A stretch of 64,000 bases of DNA from Sporocytophaga myxococcoides DSM 11118 (GTDB lineage: Bacteria > Bacteroidota > Bacteroidia > Cytophagales > Cytophagaceae), in contig NZ_KE384560.1 in the NCBI RefSeq assembly GCF_000426725.1, positions 890,960-954,959 of the forward strand, in the 5' to 3' direction. Within the stretch, counting starts at the first letter, position 1, and each line of letters begins with the position of its first letter. The position numbers and the translations under genes are program-made. Under the pieces are notes generated by a model. That model was not told where the DNA came from. It did not search any database and saw only the letters and a program-made list of their open reading frames with translations. Below are positions 25,839 through 34,900 of the stretch, piece after piece.

Positions 25839-28424
25839 ATGAGTAAGAAACGAATTGTTGGGATGGCTATAGCAATAGCGTCTCTGACAAGTTTAGAACC
25901 TACAAAGGTTTTCGGTCAAAACCCGGCCGAAAGCACAGAAACAGCGCAGGGAGACCTACTCGAACTCTCGTTAGAAGAATTGTTGAACATGAAAGTGACT
26001 TCCGGGTCATTCTTGGACCTTGATCTTAAAAACTCAGCCTTGAGTTTGACAGTGATTAATCAGGAGCAAATCCATCTTTCAGGAGCAAGACATCTTTCCG
26101 AGTTGCTTGAAATTTATGTACCTGGCTTTCAATACATGTACAATAAATGGAATGGTGTTATCTGGGGTATGCGTGGTGTTGCTGCCGATAGAAATACTAA
26201 ATTCATTTTCCTTGTAAATGGTCACAAAATGAATACCGAAGCAAGAGACGGAGCCAACATGGAGCTGGATCTTGGTATGCTTGGTGATATAGAAAGAGTT
26301 GAAATTATCCGTGGTCCATCTGGTCTTATTTATGGTTCCGGAGCTATCGGAGGTGTGGTTAACATTGTTACAGAGCGTTATAAGAAAGATGAGATCAAAG
26401 CTTCTACAACTCAGGGAAGCTGGAATGGTGAGAACTTTAGCCATCAATATGAAGCTTCTGTTGCTCAGAAAATTAATGAGCATTCTAATTTATTGGTTAC
26501 AGGAGGTTTCAGAAAATCAGATGGTATCGGTATGGAGAGAGGTCGTCTTTTGGGAAGACCATCATGGCCTTATCCTCAGTGGCTTGAAAATCCTCCCGCA
26601 GACGGAGTACCAACTTCCGGAAGTGCATGGTCAACACCAGGTAACTATAGATTTGGGGTAGATTTTAACTATAAAAATTTCAGATACTATAGCCGTTATA
26701 CACACCAGGTAACCAATGCTTCAGGTTATTTCCCAGTAGATCCATGGCCTGATTATGCGCAAGGAGACACTTTGGCACCTGATAGAATGGTTGATGGAAA
26801 AATGCAGAGTCCAAAAGGTTTTTACGGACAAATTGAACCATATGCTACAAACAGAAGACAATATGTAATAAACAACTTTACTAATCAATTTTCTTACGAA
26901 CTTCCTGTTAAAGATAACAGCGTAATGCTGAATGCGGGATTTGATATGAATACAAACCGTATTCAGATTGAAGATATTAAAAGTGGCGTGGTCGCAAACG
27001 CCAACAGTTACTCTTCAGACAGAACTGTTCACAGAGTTGAAACATTTGGGGAGCGCAGGTATAACGCTTCAGCAATGTATGTATTAAAGACTGTTCCGAA
27101 ACTTCAACTTGCTGTAGGTTATCAATTCAGATTATTTGATATCGGTAAAGACATGGCGGGGTACAACTCTCAGGATGAGAAAGCTACGCACCCAATCGTA
27201 TCAGACGTAATTTACACTAACCATGCGTTGTTTGCAGAAGGTATCTATAAGCTGACAGACAAACTAAATGCTCAATTTGGTCTGAGATATGACAGACATA
27301 CTCGTACTGCACAATTCGGCGGCGTTGTAACTCCTAAGATTGCTCTTGTAGCAAAAGCTAATGAGAATAATATCTTCAAATTGATTTATCAGACATCAGC
27401 AAACAACGGTAACGCAGATAACTATGAGTTTAACAGAAACACTATCGGTGATAATGGACAACCATTTGCAGGAAATGATTACCATTATGAAAAACCATTT
27501 GAGAGACCAGGAGCAAACTCTAAACCAATCCCTCCGGTAACCAATGACATTCTTCATAAGCTAAGACCAGAAAAGTCAAGCTCGATAGAGTTAACAACAA
27601 TGCACTCTTTACTTGATAATCGCTTAAGTGTATTGCCCTCACTTTCCTATACTACAATCAAGGACTTGTTTACATGGAATCAGGACCTTTTCAGAGTGGT
27701 AAATTCAGGTTCTTATAGCTTCGCAAATGCAGAACTTGATGTTCGTTATAACGGTTCGAAAGTTTCTCTTGGTATCAACCACGTATTGTCAAAACTTGCT
27801 AATACTAAAGTTGCTGACCATTATGAATCATATGAGGTGCTGGCATTTAAACCAGGAGTATATGATTCGACACTGGTAGGAGGTGTCTATAAATACACAC
27901 CGAAGCCACTTAAGAGTAATGTAGATCCAACTAAAGATTCTGTAACTACAGTTAGGACAAATTCTATCCGTGATCAAATCACAGTAGATGGTAAAAACTT
28001 CCTGAACCTAGCATCTAACATTACTAAAATTTACCTTGATTACAAACCAACAAGCTGGTTGACTTTACACTCTGATGCAAGACTATTCTGGGGATTAACA
28101 GGTCGTCGCGATATCTATAACTATAGCGCAGCAAATCCGACAAACCCGATTTTGCAAGCAGATTATGGTGCAGCTTATGCATGGAACAATCAGTATCCTA
28201 CTTATGGAATCCAAAGCCATCTGATGGTAAAATGGAACCTAAGTGTTAACATCCAGGCAAATGAAAAACTTTCATTCTCTGTATATGCTTATGATATCTT
28301 AGCAGGAGCTAGATCGATCAATTCACTTAGATGGCAGCAATTAGGTAGCTCAGATCAAACAGACTTGTATGGTGTTGACAGAACTTCATTCGCTGTAAAG
28401 CTTAACTACAAATTCGGATTATAA
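25839..28424 (+). CDS. TonB-dependent outer-membrane receptor
   Basis: An 861-residue receptor. The signal peptide (MSKKRIVGMAIAIASLTSLEPTKVFGQ, cut here in part) is followed by LLELSLEELLNMKVTSGS, a plug domain with SGARHLSELLEIYVPGF and IERVEIIRGPSGLIYGSGAI, GGVVNIVT, and a beta-barrel that ends in Phe-Gly-Leu (KLNYKFGL). It lacks the N-terminal carboxypeptidase-like domain of SusC proteins, so it resembles siderophore/vitamin-type receptors more than polysaccharide importers. It takes up its ligand using energy from TonB. No SusD or periplasmic partner is adjacent, so the ligand is unknown. A degenerate copy of its 3' end lies upstream. Confidence 0.93.
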   Translation: MSKKRIVGMAIAIASLTSLEPTKVFGQNPAESTETAQGDLLELSLEELLNMKVTSGSFLDLDLKNSALSLTVINQEQIHLSGARHLSELLEIYVPGFQYMYNKWNGVIWGMRGVAADRNTKFIFLVNGHKMNTEARDGANMELDLGMLGDIERVEIIRGPSGLIYGSGAIGGVVNIVTERYKKDEIKASTTQGSWNGENFSHQYEASVAQKINEHSNLLVTGGFRKSDGIGMERGRLLGRPSWPYPQWLENPPADGVPTSGSAWSTPGNYRFGVDFNYKNFRYYSRYTHQVTNASGYFPVDPWPDYAQGDTLAPDRMVDGKMQSPKGFYGQIEPYATNRRQYVINNFTNQFSYELPVKDNSVMLNAGFDMNTNRIQIEDIKSGVVANANSYSSDRTVHRVETFGERRYNASAMYVLKTVPKLQLAVGYQFRLFDIGKDMAGYNSQDEKATHPIVSDVIYTNHALFAEGIYKLTDKLNAQFGLRYDRHTRTAQFGGVVTPKIALVAKANENNIFKLIYQTSANNGNADNYEFNRNTIGDNGQPFAGNDYHYEKPFERPGANSKPIPPVTNDILHKLRPEKSSSIELTTMHSLLDNRLSVLPSLSYTTIKDLFTWNQDLFRVVNSGSYSFANAELDVRYNGSKVSLGINHVLSKLANTKVADHYESYEVLAFKPGVYDSTLVGGVYKYTPKPLKSNVDPTKDSVTTVRTNSIRDQITVDGKNFLNLASNITKIYLDYKPTSWLTLHSDARLFWGLTGRRDIYNYSAANPTNPILQADYGAAYAWNNQYPTYGIQSHLMVKWNLSVNIQANEKLSFSVYAYDILAGARSINSLRWQQLGSSDQTDLYGVDRTSFAVKLNYKFGL

Positions 28425-28449
28425 TAAATATAAACTACTTAAAAATAAG

Positions 28450-28478
28450 AGAGTGACTTTAACCGGTCGCTCTTTTTT
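28450..28478 (+). terminator. Intrinsic terminator after the TonB-dependent receptor
   Basis: Arms AGAGTGAC (28450-28457) and GTCGCTCT (28466-28473) pair with one G-U, followed by TTTTTT. Confidence 0.8.
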
Positions 28479-28554
28479 GTTTTATAAACAATGTTCTGGA
28501 AATAAAGCCTAAGTATAGGCAAATGAAATAGAACAAGCCCAGGAAGATTTTCGG

Positions 28555-28827
28555 GTGTGCCACGAATCTTCCGCAGGGTGTTATATAGCCCCGTGGAGGA
28601 AATCCGATCTTCCGAGGTATCTCATAAAACTTTTGTGGGTAGCCACTGAATCTCCGTGGGATACCACTGAATCTGGGTGGGATACCACGAATCTCCGTGG
28701 GGACTACCAAACTTCCGTGGGTTTCTCCACCGAACCTCTGTGGGTTCCCACGGAAGTTCCGTGGGACCTCACGAACCTCCGTGGGTTCCCACCAAACCTC
28801 CGTGGGTGTTCACCGAACCTGCGTGGG
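28555..28827. repeat. Tandem array of palindromic ~21-bp repeats
   Basis: About twelve imperfect copies of a ~21-bp unit lie head to tail; spacing is 19-23 bp with most units exactly 21. The unit ends in (T/C)TCCGTGGG and starts with (T/A)NCCAC(C/T)GAA. Its two ends are complementary: the clearest copy, CCCACGGAAGTTCCGTGGG (28747-28765), is a perfect palindrome around one base. Copies are best conserved from about 28635 and decay toward 28555. The array is GC-rich against an AT-rich background. It has open frames on both strands because 21 is a multiple of three, but no start, composition or homology supports a protein. Confidence 0.88.
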
Positions 28828-28984
28828 AATGATAATAACATCTATGAGAACCCATGGACAACTAACTTTAAATACTTTCCCTCTGGAAGGGGGCGATATT
28901 TTTTTATTAAGACTGATCAGGAGATGACTTTACCATATAAATCCAAACTTTAAACTTTTATACTTTCAACTTTATGCTTTCAAC

Positions 28985-30361
28985 TCACAAAAGCGTTCCT
29001 TTCAGAAATAAAAACGCCATAGAAAAATAGATAATAATACCTGTTACATCTACTATTGTTGCTACAAAAGGAGCGGATGATACAGCAGGGTCAAAGCCAA
29101 GACTTTTCAAAAAGATCGGAAGCATAGATCCGGAAAGCGTTCCCCATAGTACGACACCTATTAGGGAAAAACCAACTGTGGACGCAATTTTTACGGAATG
29201 CTCTCCATAGGCATCAAACAGAGTACTCCAGATGATAACCCTTAAAAAACCAATTATGCCGAGAATAAGCCCAAGCATAACACCGGAAATGATTTCTCTC
29301 CTGAAAACTTTCAACCAGTCTGCTTTGCTGACTTCTCCCAATGCCAGAGCCCTGGTAATAATAGTTGCAGCCTGAGAGCCTGAGTTTCCTCCGCTTGATA
29401 TAATTAATGGAATAAATAATGCAAGCACTACTGCGCTTGCTATTTCATTTTCAAAGAAACTCATTGCTGAAGCAGTTAGCATTTCACCAATAAATAATAT
29501 GATAAGCCAGCCAGCCCTTTTCTTCACAAGGCTTGGAAGATTTATATCAAGATACGGCTCATCCAAAGCCTCACTACCTCCAAGCTTTTGTATGTCTTCA
29601 GTATCTTCACGTTCAATTACATCTAAAACATCATCTGCTGTTACTATTCCTAGTAACTTGCCATTGAAGTCCGTGACAGGCAGGGCAAATCTGTCTGTTT
29701 CCATAAACGTGCTTATTGTTTTTTCCTGATCAGAAGTTGCTTCCAGACTTACAAACCTGTTATCTACAAGATCTCCAATCGTTGCTTCGGGCTTTGCAAG
29801 CAGTATCTCCCTTATTTTTAAATCATCGATCAGCTTATTGTCCTTGTCTACAACATAAATAAAATTTATAGTTTCGCTATTGAGCCCGAAGTCTCTTATA
29901 AATTTTATGGTTTTCTCGCATGACCATTCGGGCCTCACGGCAATGTAGTCCGTGGTCATAAGTCTGCCAATACTTTCAGGCGGATATTCCAATAGCTTAA
30001 GAGCATCTTTCCTTTCCTGTACAGAGAGCATGCTCAGCCATTTCGCCAGAGATTCTTTTGGCATTTCACTGAACAGTTTAGTCCTGTCATCAGGTGAAAG
30101 TTCGTTGAGCAGCGAAGAGGTAAGGTTTAATGGAGCTATTTCAAGTATTTTATTTTGCAGGTTAAAATCGAGGTGCTCGAAAGTCCTGGCATTTTTAGGA
30201 AATGGAATAGCAGAGAAAAGTATCTTTAACTTTTCTTCTTCCTGAAAAAAATCCTTCTGAAGTTCATTAAATAATTTACCGATTTCTTCAGGAGGGGCTT
30301 CTTCGGCAAATGCAAGAAATGCTTCTCCTGTCTCATTCTGCAATAATTCTGATTTCTCCAT
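28985..30361 (-). CDS. mgtE: Magnesium transporter MgtE
   Basis: A 458-residue Mg2+ channel/transporter. Residues about 10-135 form the MgtE N domain (LNELSPDDRTKLFSEMP, LSVQERKDALKLLEYP). Two CBS domains cover about 135-255 (TTDYIAVRPEWSCEKTI; RFALPVTDFNGKLLGIVTADD). The C-terminal half has five membrane helices with the conserved PLIISSGGNSGSQAATI that lines the pore. Mg2+ binding to the cytoplasmic domains normally closes the channel. Length and domain order match the family. It is separated from gatC by a terminator, so it probably has its own promoter in 30362-30615. Confidence 0.96.
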   Translation of the reverse strand: MEKSELLQNETGEAFLAFAEEAPPEEIGKLFNELQKDFFQEEEKLKILFSAIPFPKNARTFEHLDFNLQNKILEIAPLNLTSSLLNELSPDDRTKLFSEMPKESLAKWLSMLSVQERKDALKLLEYPPESIGRLMTTDYIAVRPEWSCEKTIKFIRDFGLNSETINFIYVVDKDNKLIDDLKIREILLAKPEATIGDLVDNRFVSLEATSDQEKTISTFMETDRFALPVTDFNGKLLGIVTADDVLDVIEREDTEDIQKLGGSEALDEPYLDINLPSLVKKRAGWLIILFIGEMLTASAMSFFENEIASAVVLALFIPLIISSGGNSGSQAATIITRALALGEVSKADWLKVFRREIISGVMLGLILGIIGFLRVIIWSTLFDAYGEHSVKIASTVGFSLIGVVLWGTLSGSMLPIFLKSLGFDPAVSSAPFVATIVDVTGIIIYFSMAFLFLKGTLL

Positions 30362-30668
30362 TCTTGAAAAAATGATGGCTTCATAGCTATAACCTTTCAG
30401 GGAAGGAAAAGATTAGAAATTATGGAGGATAAGGCTTTTTTCAGAAATATAATTGTAGCAGAAAATGGAATCATAAATGAACAAGTCATTTATGGGATAT
30501 CTATCTAAACGGTGTATGTTCAAATTTTCTGCGCTTACTAAATTCTGTATGATTTTTCGCTAAGTCACCGCCTTTTTTGAAAGAGGAGGATTTATGATAA
30601 GTCCTTTTAGAATTCAAAAAAAAAGCTGCCCCAAAAGAGCAGCTTCTTTAAATATGTATGAATATTTT
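30362..30668. other. Intergenic region between gatC and mgtE
   Basis: These 307 bp contain the gatC terminator (30616-30645) and presumably the mgtE promoter. No Mg2+ riboswitch (M-box-like) structure, RNA gene or open frame was recognised by eye. Confidence 0.5.
30616..30645 (-). terminator. Intrinsic terminator of gatC
   Basis: Arms AAGCTGC (30623-30629) and GCAGCTT (30639-30645) are perfectly paired. Read on the minus strand, the hairpin is followed by a run of at least seven U. Confidence 0.85.
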
Positions 30669-30956
30669 CTATCCAAGGAATTTTGGAACCCTGAAATAAT
30701 CTGAATCCTTTTTTGGAGCATTATACAAAGCTTCTTCATGTTTCAAAGTCACTTTAACTTCATCTTCTCTAAGTACATTTACTTCGGAAGACATATGTAT
30801 AAGCGGTGCAACATTAGAAGTATCAAGCTCATTGAGTTTATCCATCCAGTCAAGAATTTTATTAAAATCTTTCAAAATTTGCTCTTCATTTTTCTCTTCA
30901 AATTCCAGTCTGCCCAAGTGAGCAATTTTTCTGATGGTTTCTTTATCTATATGCAT
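30669..30956 (-). CDS. gatC: Asp/Glu-tRNA amidotransferase subunit C
   Basis: A 95-residue subunit of the GatCAB complex that converts Glu-tRNA(Gln) or Asp-tRNA(Asn) to the amide form. The conserved opening IDKETIRKIAHLGRLEF, the middle FNKILDWMDKLNELDTSNVAPLIH (in part ILDWMDKLNELDTSNVAPL) and the end APKKDSDYFRVPKFL are all typical. gatA and gatB are not nearby, which is common in Bacteroidota. It lies 81 bp downstream of the acyltransferase gene and ends at a good terminator. Confidence 0.95.
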   Translation of the reverse strand: MHIDKETIRKIAHLGRLEFEEKNEEQILKDFNKILDWMDKLNELDTSNVAPLIHMSSEVNVLREDEVKVTLKHEEALYNAPKKDSDYFRVPKFLG

Positions 30957-31037
30957 ATAATAAGTAATGTCAATTTTGTCAAAAGTACTAAAATTCTGAA
31001 TTCCAATAAAGTTTTTAAAACCGGAGATGATAAGTTT

Positions 31038-31784
31038 TTAAACCAATACTACTTCTTTATTTTGCAGGATCAATTCTCTTTGAATGATATCAAAAGTCTT
31101 ATCTTTTAGTTCGTCCACATCATCAAGTGTCATTCCTTTTGTTTCAATTGGCTCGTGTACAATTACTTTCATAAGGCGACGATTGGGCACATATTTACCG
31201 TCATCAGGGAGAATCAGCCAGTTATAAGGAATCGTAACAGGCACAATCGGTACCTGTTTTTCAATTGCTATTCTAAATGCACCATCTTTGAATGGAATCA
31301 TTTGATAACCTGCATTTTTTGGAATCGTCCCCTCCGGGAAAAACGCAAGGCTGCGTTTTTTATCTATTGCTTCCATGGATTTCTGCATTGTATCATACCT
31401 GCTTAATTTACTGTGGCGATCAACAGCTATGTAGTAGTTGCGGAACATGTAGCCAAACAAAGGTACTTTAGCAAGTGAAGCTTTACCTATGAAAAGGTAA
31501 TATCCTGATAATGAATAACACAAAGTCGGGATGTCTAGATAAGAAGAGTGGTTGGCACAGTAAACATAGGCTTGCTTTTTATTCCGTTTAAAACGAAATT
31601 CTACGTTGGTTCGCAGCAAGCAACTGCCAAAGACAGTATAAGCCCACACTTTATTAAAGAAATGACCATATTTTTTCCAGCTGTCTCTTAAAGAGAATAA
31701 AACGAAAAATGGATAAATCAGCAGAAATACAACAATGAAACAAAACCAAACCCAGATTTGGTATAATCTTTTTCCGATACTCAT
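31038..31784 (-). CDS. 1-acyl-glycerol-3-phosphate acyltransferase family protein
   Basis: A 248-residue PlsC-family enzyme. It should transfer an acyl chain to lysophosphatidate or a related lipid at the inner membrane. Hydrophobic segments occur near residues 10-32. The catalytic HX4D motif is NHSSYLD (His79, Asp84), and the acceptor-binding motif is FPEGTIPKN, followed by PIVPVTIPYNW. Other members acylate aminolipids or hopanoid/ornithine lipids, so the exact substrate is open; the symbol plsC would be a guess. It is followed by gatC on the same strand. Confidence 0.9.
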   Translation of the reverse strand: MSIGKRLYQIWVWFCFIVVFLLIYPFFVLFSLRDSWKKYGHFFNKVWAYTVFGSCLLRTNVEFRFKRNKKQAYVYCANHSSYLDIPTLCYSLSGYYLFIGKASLAKVPLFGYMFRNYYIAVDRHSKLSRYDTMQKSMEAIDKKRSLAFFPEGTIPKNAGYQMIPFKDGAFRIAIEKQVPIVPVTIPYNWLILPDDGKYVPNRRLMKVIVHEPIETKGMTLDDVDELKDKTFDIIQRELILQNKEVVLV

Positions 31785-31971
31785 AGAGCAAAATTAAATT
31801 AAAAAAACAAGTAAGAAGAACCAGCCATTAATTTTTACGTAAAATTTATTTGATAAATACTGTTTATACGGGATTTAAATAAATGAATTTGATTAAAACA
31901 GCTTACTTTACAGGTTCATTTTGGATTCATCTTTAGTGAATTTCAATTTACTTAATTCTTCAGATTGCGTT

Positions 31972-34900
31972 ATGAAACCAAATTTGAAAATATTTTTATA
32001 TTCACTTGCTCTGGTAATCAGTGTATTGTGTTTGTCTGCTCAGTCAACTTCGGCACAGACAAAAAACAGTTATTGGTGGTGGTGGTATTTAAATTCTAAT
32101 GACTGTATTTCTTATCGGAAGTCACCGGATACTTCGGTATGTGCACCAACAAGGATAACAGTGTCTTTAGAAGATATAAAATTTAAAAAAGGAACTTCTA
32201 ATTTTAGTATCTTTTGGAGCTTGACCCCTTTTACAAGCACTCCTACAAGTACTTCAATGGGTAAGGAGTATATTGTAAGTGTTACTCAACCTACTACTGT
32301 TTATTTTCTTATTACAAATAACAATTGCACTGAAAAGGGTTCAATCCAGATTTATGCCACAACTGCTGCAGCCAATGGAAAGGCGACTATCACAGATCTT
32401 AAATCATCCTACTGTATTTCAGGGATGAAGTCGAGAATATATGGTACACCAGCAGGTGGAATATTTACTGGTCCGGGGGTCGTTTCAGGTGGAAAAGACA
32501 TCTGGTATTTTGATCCGGCCCTTTCTGGCCCTGGTAAACATGTTATAAAATATTCAGCTGGTTGTATTGTTCCGGCGCAGCAAACAGTTACAATAGACCC
32601 TGCCCCTTGTTCTTCTGTATTGGTAGGAAATGGATCAGGATCTGTAGGTTTGATAGAAAGTCCTCAGGGTATTACGACTACCTGTCAGGGGAAAATTTAT
32701 TTCAGTGACAGTAATAATAACAGAATCTGGGTAATTGATGAAAATGGAGCTCGTACGATTATTAATACTGGAGGGACCAAAGGAAACACAGTAGGTACCG
32801 ATCCTACAACGGTAAAGTTAAATCTTCCTACTGGTCTTGTTTCATTTGGTAATACAGTTTATTTCTGCGATCAGGTGAACCACAATATAAAAGCTTATAA
32901 TCCCACGACTGGTGTGCAAATTATTGCTGGTGAAAATGCAGCAACACCTGTTGGTGGAGACCTGGATGGTATCGGAACTGCTGCAAGATTCAGAAATCCT
33001 TATGGAATTGCAATTGATGATTTGGGAAAAACCTTATTTGTTAGCGATTCCAGAAATTTTAAAATTAAAAAAATTGATATTGCTACAAAGCTGGTAACTA
33101 CTATCTCCGGATCAACTACCGGTGATGTACCTGATGGTACTACAGTTCCAGGACCTGTAGCAGCTTCTGCAGCTCAGTTTGGTTTGCTGGGACACTTAAG
33201 CTTTGCTGAAGGTAATTTATATATTGCGGATCCTTCAAGGTCAACAATTAAGAAGCTAAATCTGGCGACCAATATGGTTTCTATTGCTGTAAACAGGAAA
33301 GGAAGTGATGAAAGGGTTTCTGGTCTTGCAATTGACTGCGATGGAAATGTTTATTATTCGGACGTTAACGGAAATAAGATTTTTAAGGTATCCGCTTCAG
33401 GAGGTATTACAGATTTAGGGGTATCTGCCTTAGATGTTCCTTCTTCGATTTCTCTTTACAATAGAGGATATATTGATATTGCAAACTTTACAGGTAATTC
33501 CGTAGTGCGCGCTACCATAAAAGGCTGGAAGGAATCAGCTTTTGCAGGTCTTAAGAATTTTTATTGTAATACAGAAACAACACCTTCTGCATTAACATCT
33601 ACCATTTGTACTAAAAATCTTGGAGCAGGAAGTTATTCGCAACCTGCAGAATATATAAGTGGTAAATGGCAATTCAATCCTGCAGGAAAGACACCAGGGA
33701 TTTATTCTGTTAAATATTATTTTACCTCAGGAATGTCTTGTGCCGATTCTTTAAGTAAGGATGTATATGTCTTTGCGACTCCAGAGATGGAGCCTTTGCA
33801 AATACTTTCAGACCTTGCCTGCGGAAATTATGCTATTGTAGCTAAAATAAAAGATGCTGTAGCATCTCCAATGGATACCATTATCTGGAAAAATTCAAAA
33901 GGAGAAGTTATAAAGATTTCTGCAGGAAGCAGTGATACCTTATATTTAAGCAGCGTTGCTGCATCTGCTTATTATACTGCATTTGCCAAAAACCCTGCCT
34001 GTTCTTTTAGTCTCAATAGCGATCCAACAACATTCAAAGGGATGAGAATTAAAAAACTTCCTGAAGATACTGCAATTTGTGCGGGAAGTGCGTTTGGGTT
34101 AAGAGTAGAACCAATAGTTTTTAAAACATCTACTGTTTCCTGGACCCCTGCTAATCTGGTAGGAGATCCGTCGAGTCTCTTAACAAGTACAGCAAAGCTT
34201 TATGCAACTACCCTTTTTAAAATTACTATTGAAGCTGGAGGGTGTATTACAACGGATTCTATTAAAATAATTGTCAATCCTGTTCCTGATACATTGAACG
34301 TAAGTCCGTATTTTTTATGTCCCGGTGCCGATACTCTTATTGGAGTTCCTGAAGCTGAGACGAATGGAATAACTTATAAGTGGCAATACAATTCTCCGGA
34401 TTATCCAAAATATATTAATATTACAGAGACTACTCCTGCAGTTGTAATTAATCCGCCATTTAATCTAGTAATTCCTGCCGGAAAGCCGTTTTTGCAAAAT
34501 TATTATCAACTGGTGGCGACCAATGAATTTGGCTGCATAACGAAAAGTGATGTCCGCATTGCAGTCTTTCCTATTCCTCAGGTCAATATGGGAAATGATA
34601 CAACAATTTGTAAAGGTCAGTCTGTTCAGATTGGTATACCTCCGGATGGAAACACGTATCTGTGGAATGCAGATCCTACTATTTCAAATGTAAATGTCTC
34701 GAATCCCTTCGTAACACCTGTTGCCTCAACAGATTATATTGTTAAAGTAGCGGGAGTAAGGTGTGCTAATTACGATACCATAAAGGTAAATTTAAAGTCA
34801 CTGCCTCCGAAAGCTGCTATGGACAGAATAGTTGGAATGTGCGATGGTGACCCTGCAATTCTTGGTCCTCAGAATCCTTCTTCTAATTACCAATACGAAT

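Noticed and set aside
28555-28827. CRISPR array
   Set aside because: Units are contiguous with no unique spacers, and no cas gene is in the window.
28459-28953. Open frames of 76-132 codons on both strands across the 21-bp repeats
   Set aside because: They arise because the repeat length is a multiple of three; they have no start signal, no known domain and are open in several frames at once.
31921-31971. TTG at 31921 as start of the giant surface protein
   Set aside because: It would put 17 polar residues before a standard signal peptide that begins at the ATG at 31972.
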